This document shows positions 1 to 9,663 of a stretch of 64,000 nt of DNA, in pieces. The notes under the pieces were generated by a model. The model searched no databases, had not been told where the DNA came from, and saw only the letters and a list, made by a program, of their open reading frames with translations. The stretch is from Hysterium pulicare CBS 123377 (lineage: Eukaryota; Ascomycota; Dothideomycetes; Hysteriales; Hysteriaceae), in contig AJFK01000258.1 of the NCBI GenBank assembly GCA_000467715.1, positions 46,860 to 110,859 of the forward strand. The letters are read 5' to 3'. How positions within the stretch are numbered: position 1 is the stretch's first letter; each line of letters opens with the position of its first letter. Both the position numbers and the translations under genes were made by a program.

Positions 1-1549
1 TTTTTTGGTTTTCGATTTGTGCACTTTTGCTTATCTTTGTATATACGTTTAGTTTAGGTCAGCGTGGCATCTATCTTAGAATAGGTGGGGACAGTGGCGG
101 GTCCACGCATTTTAATTTTGTTTTCTCTAAGAACTTCTTTTTTTTCTCTGTCTTAATGTGCGCGTCGCTCGTGGCTCGTCGTGACATCGATCCCTCGTCA
201 TGGCGATCAAGACTCCCAATACCGTCGTTAGTATTCCTTTTACACACATTGGAAATGAACGAATTCACGCTCACCTGGAAAGTAACCAGATCTGTAGAGG
301 GTACGGGGGAAGGGTACTCACGTTTAGTGACAATGTGATGAACAAAGAGTATGCAGCGAGAACGTAAGCTGGGATACTCAAGACTATGATTTTAACCGTA
401 GCTATAGAGCCGCACAGGCGCCATATTAACATCCCAGCTTCGTTCTTCTACCTATTCAATTGATAAAGGGTATACAACGAGAGTTTTGATGTCTGTTAGA
501 GGCTATATACTCCTCTAGAAGTACATTATTAAGCTCCACGGTTTTAGTAGACATCAATGAGACTCATTGCAAGATTATTGAGCAGTTCAATATCCAACAG
601 ATAATCAAAACCAGTATGAAGTAAGAAAATAAGTAAGTCCAAGCTTGCATAAGTACCAATGCATTCTAAGATCTTCGGAATCGGGGGGAGCTCTCGTGCG
701 CCCACCATTGTACATCCCCCCTGTAGAAGCTGGAGCTAAGAGATTTGACTTGTTCACTCGGAATGTCAATGTCGATCGAATGAGACACGGCATAAAGGTC
801 CGCATTCTGTATAGAACATATCAGTGGGGATATATTCAAACCATTCAGCAGGTCAAGCGTTGAGCCTACATACTTACTCCAAAGCAGCTATTTGGTCATC
901 TTTTCGACGACTCGAAAATAGTACCCCTACCTGTAGCCCAGTCATCTCTCACTAACTTTCGAGAAACATTCCTCATCACGGATACCAAACCGAGCAAGAT
1001 GAAACATCGATCAAATTCGGCTTCTCGTGAAGATACAAATACGCCACCTTATCATACATGCAAGCTATGCTTCCGCCCATCCCGTCCCTCTAACCGTCCC
1101 ATCCGGAAATATTTTGAATAAAAGAAGCTGAGGGGCCATGCCATCCTACTCTTACTGATGAATTAAAGTGCTGAAACCAAATACTTTTTCCAAGTATCCA
1201 ACGAAGAGAACGAAGCGCAGCAGTGGTATATAACGTAGTCCGCGACGGACTATGAAAAGCAAAAGTGAGGACCTGGACGCCAGAACCCAATCCGAGATGG
1301 AAAGCCTGCCGCCCAATGTTTGTGAAAAGTGAAGTGAAAGAACACGGGCGTAATGTACGGGAATTTATACAGCTTCCTTTCGCTAGGGAAGCGAAATAAG
1401 GAATAGAAATTAAGAGTTGGGGTGTAGAAATAGAAAGGATTATGTGCAAACGTATGTGGTGAAAGTATAAGCATATAAGGCTGTAAGACCAAATGAGGAG
1501 GCGAGTCTTAGATGTTGACTTGAATTCCTATCAAGGCAAAACCCAGTGA
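1..1549. other. Intergenic, no gene recognised
   Basis: No reading frame here resembles a protein I know, and the short frames on both strands lack fungal codon character and consistent splice signals. The last few hundred bases are the 3' flank of the zinc-finger gene that ends at 1550. Part of a neighbouring gene's promoter or a 5' non-coding exon could lie here but cannot be shown. Confidence 0.5.
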
Positions 1550-3607
1550 TCACACTCCTTCTCCATCCCTCCCGCTACCCGTATTCAGACCAACGAATTG
1601 ATCGGGGGTCAGGCCCATCCCCATTCGTAAAAAGCCATCTGGGGTCCCCTCAATGCCCTCCATAGGCATCATGGCGCCTGGGTTTACGGCATGAGGGTCC
1701 ATTTTCTGGTCCATTATACCAATCCCTGATGGACGCCTACTATTCGAGCCCATATGTTGCGGATGAGGGCTCTGGGACATGGGAACTTGATGGTGGTGTT
1801 GATGTTGGTGTTGATGTTGGTGTTGAGTGAGGTTTTGATTCATGTTATGTCGTGCCCAAGCTTGAGCCTGTGCATGTGCTTGCGCTTGCGCTTGCGCTTG
1901 AGCATGTGCCTGTGCCTGAGCATGGGCTTGTGCTTGAGCATGAACTTGAGCTTGATGTTGATGCTGAGGGTGTTGAAGGCTCTGATGATGTTGACCACGC
2001 AGAGAACCTTCGTCCGATGCGGCGTCAGCATCCATATCAGCTTCTGCATCTTCATCTTCCCCATCCCCATCGGCGTGTCCGTTGCTATCTTCCGTGCCGC
2101 TGGTTGTGGGCGGACCTGAATAACCATTCACGGGAGTCGTCGTGCCACTAACCCCATTGGTTGATCCATTGATGTTGGATTGCGCAGATAGGTTTGTCAT
2201 AGAAAAGCTCCTATTCCCTGGATTGAGCTGCTGCGTAGGCACAGATCCAGACAGTGATCTCTGGGCGGCCATGCCATTTATCGCTTTCCGATTCTCACGA
2301 ACCACATTCTTCCATTTGTCGATCAGACGGTCGTAGTCCCAATTCCTGAGCTGTTCGCCTTGTTTGCCAAGCTCCTTGACTGCGTCCAAGCCAAGGTTGA
2401 GACTGATTGGAGGAGATGTAAGTGACTGATCAGCTAATTGGGCTGAGGATGTCCATCGATTAGCCTTGAGATACTCGATTTCTCGACGAGCATTTTCAAG
2501 ACTAATTTCCCTCTCCTTCCGGATATCATTTGTGCGAGCATATGACCGAAGTATTTCTAGTTGCCATGCCTCTTGTCTCTGCTTGTCTGATAGACTCGTC
2601 CAATGACTATACGCATCCGCTAGATGTGAGAATAGCTTTTGTGGATCAGAGTCGAATAAGGGTGGGGTGGGAAGAGGTGATGTACAGCCTGAAGAAGGGT
2701 TCGAAGAAGGGTTGGGAGGATAGAGCTGGTTTATCTGACGCTGCCGTTGGTGTGCTAATAATCGCTCGCGGACTTGTCGGTTGAGGGTGTCGAATTGTTT
2801 TTGACCAGGTGGGTTGATTGACCACGATTCGCTTGTAGGAAATGGAGTGGGTGAGAATAGTGTTGACGGTGCTGGAAGTACGTGAAGGCATAGGCTAGGA
2901 AAGTTCAGCGTATATGGGTCGAAGTCGAAGAGGCCAAGGTTCGTTGTTCTGGCACTGCAATTGAGTTAGCTACGGCACGTATAGCAGATGATAGAGCTAG
3001 TAAAAGCGAGAATGGGTACATACTTAGCTTCCCTCACGCTCTTGAGAACCTCTTTCAATGCCAGCTCTGCTGCTTTGAGATGCTCCCACTCTTCTGACAG
3101 TTTTTGTCTCTGTTCAAAGTCCGTTTTCTGTTGGTGATGCCTCGACACATCCCTTCGTATTTCTGGTGTTGTAGCCCCAACTGCGCGCGGCGGGATGTTA
3201 TTGATGACGCCCGTACTATGCCAAGAGGGTTCATTAAAAGTGATGCGGAGTTTGCCAGCTGATGGGTCCTCTTGCAGAGTAGGGGACTGGACAATGACGG
3301 GCGACACGTCCCCGGTCATGGAGGGTTTCGAGGCCGAGGAAGGTGTTGAGAGGTCGTTTTTGACAGAAGATGTGCGAGCCTGCCTACGCGTGATCCCTCC
3401 GCGAATTCTCCTGATCTCATCCACATTATGTATTCCATCTGGCGGTTTTGGGTTCTTTTGTTTTATGTACAGGTCCAAATGGCGGCCGAGCGAGGACGAG
3501 GTGAAAGACTGGTTGCAGAAGGGACAGCATTTGTCTTTCGGCGCAGAGTATTTCGGAGTATTGCTCTCAGAATTGGAGCGAGGGGTAGCTATGGAAGGGT
3601 CGGCCAT
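1550..3607 (-). CDS. Conserved fungal protein with N-terminal C2HC/UBZ-like zinc finger
   Basis: Two exons: 3607-3024 and 2954-1550, with a 69-nt intron (GTATGT...TTGCAG). The spliced product is 662 aa. Near residues 27-50 there is a finger with the pattern CPFC-x(9-12)-LGRHLDLYI, followed by a basic GGITRRQARTSS stretch; this combination recurs in uncharacterised ascomycete proteins. The middle (about 195-390) is proline- and serine-rich and then helical and charged. The C-terminal third is low complexity: an acidic run, an alternating Gln-Ala/His-Ala tract (+ strand about 1857-1960) and a His-Gln tract (about 1795-1830). The finger suggests binding of ubiquitin or nucleic acid, but the function is not known. 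The family assignment rests on the finger and its flank only. The start at 3607 places the finger where such fingers usually lie. Confidence 0.8.
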
Positions 3608-4123
3608 TGTGGTTGCGAGCTAAAGGGGAACATGCGAGGGTGTGAAACGAGTGACGAGAACAAGCCAATGCAAGTAGCAGCAATTCAATACATGATTACG
3701 GATCGCATGAAGAAGAAGAACAAAAGGGGAACGGGGTTTTGATATTGAAGCAGCTGGAGCCAATTCTCCTTTAAAATGTACATGGGATTGGGATTGTACT
3801 TTGGCTCCCCTGAACCAGAACGACGTGTTAGTGGTAGGATTTGCATGCATGGGGGCGGTCGTTAGTGCCCGTTCCGCCATCCGCCAAGCAATGGCCATAA
3901 CGCGAACAGGGAGTTCAACGAGCAGACATTCTCAATGGCAGCTGGTTGTGGATGGTTGCTATGCTTTGGCCTTGACAAGGAGCGTTGTGTGCCCGAAATG
4001 TGATGCTGAATTGGCCAGAAAGAGAGCTCTTTGCGCTCGAGACAAGGGTCCACCTGTGTCGATCTTCTTTGGACGGCGCGATTCCAGAACTAAAATCCAA
4101 TAATTCACCGTGTTATTTCCCGC

Positions 4124-4157
4124 TGCACCCTACATAGTCCTGCCCTTGTAGGGTGCA
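4124..4157. repeat. Perfect 11-bp inverted repeat (hairpin)
   Basis: TGCACCCTACA at 4124-4134 is followed after a 12-nt loop by its exact reverse complement at 4147-4157. It sits in the 890-bp space between the start of the zinc-finger gene (3607, -) and the 3' end of the Tfb3 gene (4498, -), about 340 nt past the Tfb3 stop codon. It could be a relic of a small transposon or an RNA hairpin; the role is unknown. Confidence 0.6.
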
Positions 4158-4328
4158 CCTGAGTTGCTTGCAAGTTTTTAACAGCGACGTGCACGTAATA
4201 GGGATGTAAGTCTCCTGCCCTTGGCAATTGATCGTGAACGTCGTAATCTGTCGCTCGGATATATCTGCCCCTATCACCCCTGGTGCTCGGAGTCTGCATC
4301 TATCGTTTGGATGAGGTAACGGTCATCA

Positions 4329-4404
4329 AAGCCAGTTGCCCTCATTGAGCCTATCGAGACGAATTTTATATACAAAGCCCGTGCGGATAGTGTGTTCGAA
4401 AAGG
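4329..4404. repeat. Dispersed short repeat, copy 1
   Basis: The segment starts with AAGCCAGTTGCCCTCAT and ends with a block around AAGCCCGTGCG...GAAAAGG. The same two blocks occur next to each other at 38470-38516, where about 27 nt between them are missing. The 17-bp block is identical in both places and the second block has several mismatches. It lies in the 3' flank of the Tfb3 gene. It is probably a decayed transposon or MITE fragment, but no coding or terminal structure is visible. Confidence 0.5.
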
Positions 4405-4497
4405 TTTAGGCTTAGTAGCAAGATACGCACTCCATTTGTTTGAGAATATACCAAATCCAAACTCCTACCTAATGCTCCCAAAGCCGGGGTATCATGC

Positions 4498-5729
4498 TTA
4501 GAAAACATCGTCCATATTCACGTCTGCGGCTCCAGCTACGGCAGCGCCTACCGTGGCACTTGTTGAAGCTGCGCTCCCCAATCTCCCTGCGACTTCTTCT
4601 TGAACAAAAACGCCAAACCCTGCGAATGCATCGCAGAGAGATCGGGTGTAGTAGTCTTGGATGTTGTACCCGCCAGCAAGATGATCTATATCAGTCCGTG
4701 CTTTGCTCAGCCAGTCGACATCATAATGGTCTTGGAGGACGAAATATTCCATGTCCGTAGACCATCCGTCGAACGGGTCGTATCGCTTCTCAGGTGCCGG
4801 AGCCACCCGCTTCTTGAGGCCCTGGAAGGTAAAGCCGCCAGATGCATCGCCATTCTCAGTTCCAGAAGAACACGGATCAGCGTCTCGTGGCTTATCAAAT
4901 ACTGCTCGACGAGCACCACTTTTCTTCAGCACCACTCTTTGCCCATCCCTGACGATGCTTGCGGCGTCGCCAGTGGAACTCGCCAATTGATTGATAATGC
5001 CTCTCTGTGTGTTCAGCCTCTCCTGCTTTTCTAATTCATCCTCTCTTCTCGCATCTACTCTTCGTAGTCTGGCCATTTCTAACTCTTCAGCTTCGCGAGC
5101 TTTGCGAGACTGGGCTTCCATTGCTGCTGCAGACTTGTTCCTTGCAATCTCGGCCTTTTTCGCTTCGGCGTAGGCCTGTATCTTTTTTTCTGTCGCCTCG
5201 ACGTCGATACCAAGAATTAGGTTCCAGGTCATTTCTTCAACTTGTTCAAGGTAGTCATTGTAGTGTTTCAATGTCTCGAAGTCGTCCTCGCGAGAGTTGA
5301 ACCTAGCGCGGTTAGCATAAGCGGCTTGTAAAAGGGAAAAGATAACGCATACGTATTCGCTATTCTTCTCCGAATATCAACCTCCCTCTCGACCTTTATA
5401 TCCTCGAAAGTCTGTGTCCTAAACTTTGCCTTCCTTAAAGTTCTCCGGCAACCAGCAATTGGACAAGGTGCAGGTCCGTGAGAAAAGATTCGATCCACGC
5501 AAGATTCACACATCTTGTGGTAGCATTCTGGGTTGACCAGAAATCGCATATTGGGATTCAGATACCGAGACGATTTGCAGACAGGACAAATGTCTGAGGA
5601 ACTCTTGTCAGTGGATACTGGAGGTGTCTGGAGGTAAAGGCTTGACAAATGGCTGGAAAGATGCTCACCGCCATCTTCTGCGAGTCGCTTTGTCGGCGTT
5701 GCGCCTGTACGAGGCGCTACCCGAGACAT
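4498..5729 (-). CDS. tfb3: TFIIH/CAK assembly subunit Tfb3 (MAT1 homologue)
   Basis: This is the RING-finger subunit of TFIIH that links the Cdk7-cyclin H kinase to the core complex, acting in transcription initiation and repair. Exons 5729-5353 and 5302-4498 are joined over a 50-nt intron (GTATGC...GCTAAC...CTAG), giving 393 aa. The N-terminal C3HC4 RING is clear: ICPVCKSS, then NPECYHKMCESCVDRIF, then CPIAGC. The MAT1-specific DIKVEREVDIRRRI block follows, then after the intron a long coiled coil, and near the C-terminus the conserved GGYNIQDYYTRSLCDAF region. Upstream of the RING, a 51-nt in-frame stretch beginning GTGAGC (about 5671-5621) may be a retained or annotated intron; removal gives 376 aa, closer to other fungi. 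The gene shares a 179-bp divergent promoter with the Bud27/URI gene. Confidence 0.95.
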
Positions 5730-5908
5730 GGTGAGTGGAAGAGGGTGCAGCGAGTTGCTACATGTTCGGTGTTGAATGTGAGGGCGAAGCTTGAAATCGG
5801 TAAGCTATTCACGGCATTGAGGTTTTTCCGCGCCGGTGGCAACCGCTTTTCCTTTCACCTCGATCCCACCCATCTGCATTCATCGCCTCCGTCGTTGGTA
5901 CAACCAAC
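5730..5908. promoter_or_regulatory. Divergent promoter between tfb3 and bud27/URI
   Basis: Only 179 bp separate the two start codons, so both genes must share this promoter. I see no clear TATA box. The start of the + strand gene is set by the ATG in CCAACATGTCG. Joint regulation of a TFIIH subunit and a polymerase-assembly prefoldin is an inference from the arrangement alone. Confidence 0.6.
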
Positions 5909-7837
5909 ATGTCGTACAGTGAACGAGATCCATTAGTGGATCTTGAACGGCACCGGTCACGGCTTGAAGAAAACGTCACCAGCTTACGCAAAGCTCTAAA
6001 GCACTGGCAGACATGGGAGCTCGAGTACGAGACGCTGAAGGAAGAGATTCAGCGCTTCAAAGGTCAGCCTAGTCCAGAAAAATTGGTAGTGCAGCCCGCC
6101 CTAGAGACAAGCCAGTAGGTGAGTAAACCTGTTGCTGATTAACGTACAGATCGAGATCGGACGGACGTTGGGTGGAGATCTAGTCAATGAGAAAGAAGTT
6201 GAAGAACTTCTCGGCAAAGACAAGCAAGTGAAGAGGAATAGTTCACAGATTGTTGAGATGGTTTCCAGACGAGTGGACTGTGAGCAATACTATCTCGAAC
6301 CCCACGTCTAGTTCTGCTGACTCAGTCAGACGTTCAGCAAAACATCCAGACCGTTCAAAAACAACTAACCGCGGCCGAAAGAAAACTCAAGGCCGCCATG
6401 GTTCTCTTGGAACCTGACCTCGACAACGAGGAGGGTCTTCCGTTGACAGATATACAGGAGGAACTGGACGAAGATGGCAACGTCATTTCGAGTACTCTAT
6501 CTCATCCTGGCAAAAGCGCGCCTGATCTCATTAACACGTTGCAAAAAGCTGGTATAAATGATATTAGCAATATAGGAGGACTAAAGAACGGACAACACCC
6601 AGATGATGCCTCCTTAGTACAGGCTCCAGCATCTCCTGCGATTGCTAAATCTGAGTCTAAGACCAACGGTGTCATCAGAGATCGTCCTGACTCCGGTGCA
6701 AAGAAGTCGGTCTCTTTTTCGCAGGATATTGAACGGGATCAGCCAACGAGCAACTCTTCAGAACTCGTATCTAAAGGGTTTAATGAAGACCTAACTGCGT
6801 TTACTTTTAATAATGGTGAAAAAGTCATCGAGGTGGACGAAAATGACGACGAGATTGCTAGCTATCCCATAATCCCCACCGAAGAATCCCCAGAAGACGC
6901 GGCTCTCCGAAGAGAAATGTTGCAGTTCGGTCTGTCCGAAGTCGGTTCTGTCGTCGCCGAGATCAATTTGGATCACGGCGACAGCGATTCCTCAAGCGAA
7001 TTCGACGATGATGACGACGAAGAAGAAGACGAAGACGAAGACGAAGACGAAGACGAAGACAAGTACGGCCGTACGACGCGACGTGTAGTGACTGACGAGT
7101 ACAAGAAGCAAATGCTTGAATTGGAGCAGAAGTGGAATGCTCGCATGCTAGAGAACGTTGGACCGCAACCAGAGGTCAATCCTATCGACGACTATGCTGA
7201 TGAAGTCCAAAGCCTAGTTGTACGGAAAGACAAACCGGAAGAGTCTTCAGAGAATACCACAGCAAAGACTGGGCCTAAGAAAAAGGGTGTACGGTTCGCC
7301 GACGACCTTGACATATCCCCAACAATGGCTTCCAAAGATAGTGGAGGCGAAGGTGCCAAACCTGTCGAACCTGCTAAGTCAACCATGACGGAGACGATTA
7401 TAGAACGAAAATCCTCAGCTAGCCCCACAAGTGGCACCGGGAACGCATCGAAACCTACCAAAGCATCTCGCTTTAAGAGTTCTCGTGTTGGCACGGCACT
7501 CGGCACAACGATGCCGCCATCTGTCATTGATAACCCTAGCAATCCTCGTACAATTCCAGAGGGCCCTACTGGACGAACACTCGCTCCGAGCGTTATAGAG
7601 CGCACGGTCAATGAGAATGACGTTGTACCGCCAGATCCCGATGGTCTGGATCCTGCGTTGCTCAGCCAAGAAATTGCTGTGGAATACCACAAGGTGCGCA
7701 ACCGCATGATACAAAAGCAAGGCGGTTTTTTACCTTCGAAAGAAGAGGCCGAAGACCCACTCATGGAAGAACGGGACGGTAAGGTCAAGAAGGTTAGTAG
7801 GTTCAAAGCTGCCCGTTTGAAGGCAGATGGTGCCTAA
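5909..7837 (+). CDS. bud27: Prefoldin-like Bud27/URI1 homologue
   Basis: Unconventional prefoldin that binds RPB5 and helps assemble RNA polymerases; in yeast it also affects translation initiation and TOR signalling. Exons are 5909-6085, 6150-6279 and 6330-7837, giving 604 aa. The N-terminal prefoldin-type coiled coil shows LRKALKHWQTWELEYETLKE and, after intron 1, GGDLVNEKEVEELLG, then VDYVQQNIQTVQKQL. The middle holds a long Asp/Glu run (+ strand about 7000-7062). The C-terminus has the DUF3835-type blocks YKKQMLELEQKWNARMLENV, KKGVRFADDLDI and the basic end VSRFKAARLK. The donor of intron 1 is read as GTAGTG at 6086 (64-nt intron, phase 0). The better consensus GTGAGT at 6119 would leave a 31-nt intron and put TAG in frame just before it. 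Intron 2 is 50 nt with CTGAC before the acceptor. Confidence 0.9.
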
Positions 7838-8281
7838 TTCTAATAATACATTTTCAATTTCAATATCCCACCTACTTCATTTTCACGTTGTCTTACGTGA
7901 ACCGTCTTGCAAGGTTGGAACTATTCATGCCCGTGAGAGGTGCGAAATCTTGTGTACCAGTCTCACATTTTATACGTTCCTAGAGTGAAGTCAGGCCTCT
8001 CTGACGTGGCGACTTGGCAAATTTATGTCTGCCACGATTCGTTTCAGCCTCAACATGTCTCATTAGTAGTCTTAATACTCGAACCTGTTCTTGAACAAAC
8101 TCGTGCTCACACAAACACATCAACATTGTCTTCTGCATTGTATATCACAAACAATCGGCCGCTCGCCCCTCGCTCAAAACAGGAATTCCTTCGACAAACC
8201 GCGAGTAGTTTCAATACATTCTGTCCTAATTGGTAGTATCACAACTTTGTATCGTCCATATTCGCCAATCTTCAGACAGCA
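7838..8281. other. Convergent intergenic region
   Basis: The stop codons of the Bud27/URI gene (+) and the F-box-like gene (-) face each other across 444 bp. Reading frames of about 100 codons exist here, but they have no recognisable content and no splice logic. Two 3' UTRs are the simplest explanation. Confidence 0.5.
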
Positions 8282-9343
8282 TCAGCCGGCATGCAATAGC
8301 CTCCCCACAGCATCCCAATCAACCTTGGGCCTATCGAATCTACGCCGCTTGACCTCAACTTCGACCTTTTCTGACTTCCCACGCTTTCCGCGCTTCCTCT
8401 TCGTGAATTTCCTGGTCCCATAATCCATGGCGGGTAGACTTGCAAGGCTCTTCGCTGACTTGATGGTCTGTGTGAGTGTCGTAGCGAACGTATGGCTAAC
8501 GGCTCCGCTAATATCGACATCGGCGATTCCGCGAAGCGCAGCCAGAGGTTCTCTAAAGGTGAGAGTACAATTAGCATGAACTTCAAAAGGGGGGGTTTGG
8601 TACTGCCACAACCCGTTCAATGCTTCTGCTTATAGTGCTCTAATCTTCAGATACCACTTGAGTAGGGTGTGGGTAGTGAACATGTAAGAAAAAAGTACAA
8701 AGACGGGGACATAGACCTGGTAACCGGATCTTACGTACAGGCAGTATTGGTACGAATCTTCTGCTTCGTTGACAAGTTCGACGAATGGCATGAATCGGCG
8801 CGCAGAAAGCTGGCAGACTGTGGAGGGCGACCCCCGGATAGCCCAGAACCACACGATAGAGAAGTCTCCAAGCTCTAGATGCACCTTCAGACTCCGGATG
8901 CGATGCTCATCGCCCAACCTGATTACCAGTTCTTGTAACTTGTCCTGGATACGCTTGTACACGATCCTATCTTGCACCTTCTCTCTGATCGCTATTTCTA
9001 TCTGTGTGAGCCTCTTTACTGCGCTCAGCGCCATGTGCTCGAAAGTACTGATGCAAGGTCCGATCTGACTGACGCTCAACGCAGGGCGGGAAATGTGGAA
9101 TAGAAATCTGTTTTGCGAGTAGAGGACGTCGGCTGCTTCATCGTATAGCTGCTTGTTGACGAGGAGGATAGAGGTGGAGATGGAGACGGTTGGCACGTAG
9201 GCATTGGACGGTGCTGGACGGAAACGGCAACTGCTGTATTCCGGAGAGGAGAGCACTTGGATAGTTTGACCGTGAGGCAGAAGTAGTTGCAGGACGTGGA
9301 GGCGTAGCTCTGGCGGGAGAGCGAGGAAGGGAAAAGGTGGCAT
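8282..9343 (-). CDS. Hypothetical F-box-like protein
   Basis: The N-terminus (PFPFLALPPELRLHVLQLLL) has the form of a fungal F-box or F-box-like start, and the following LLVNKQLYDEAADVLYSQN is typical of the large family of fungal proteins in which this motif precedes a variable C-terminus. Exon 1 is 9343-8735. The downstream frame 8602-8282 ends in a strongly basic tail (KRKRGKRGKSEKVEVEVKRRR) that could be a nuclear signal. I join them with donor GTAAGA at 8734 and acceptor GTGGCAG at 8603, a 132-nt intron, giving 309 aa. That junction is less certain than others here because alternatives with weaker sites exist. The substrate or partner is unknown. If the F-box is real the protein would recruit a target to an SCF ubiquitin ligase. 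Confidence 0.7.
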
Positions 9344-9663
9344 TCCCTTGTTCCTCTGCGGAGATGAGTCGAAATGTGGTAGATTCGTCGGGGAATGGCA
9401 TACACAGAATTACAGAATCATACAGTTGATTGGAGTTGGGTGGTGTTTGTGTGGAACTTCGGCCTGGGCAGACGGAGAGAGGTGGGGGCAGATTATTAAA
9501 TGATGGTGCAGTGGTGGGTCATCCCTGGCGGCGGAATAAATCTTAGCGGCGTCTTCTTCAATTCCATTCACCTCAGAAACACATCTATCGTACACGGCCT
9601 GCGCTTCCCTGCCTTCGACAGTATTACCGACTCTTCAACCTTTTCGGCGGTAATCCCGCTGTC
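9344..9663. promoter_or_regulatory. Divergent promoter, F-box-like gene and Ataxin-10 homologue
   Basis: A 320-bp space lies between two divergent start codons. Short frames run through it without recognisable content. No specific operator or TATA element stands out. Confidence 0.45.

Noticed and set aside
1754-2151. Plus-strand frames rich in Leu/Met/Cys opposite the zinc-finger gene
   Set aside because: They are the complement of the Gln-Ala/His repeat of the minus-strand protein; repeat DNA keeps several frames open.
6119-6149. GTGAGT...TACAG as intron 1 of Bud27/URI
   Set aside because: 31 nt is too short for a fungal intron and TAG would end the frame just before it.
7192-7806. 204-codon minus-strand frame inside the Bud27/URI gene
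   Set aside because: The plus strand carries the conserved DUF3835-type blocks; the antisense frame has no motif.
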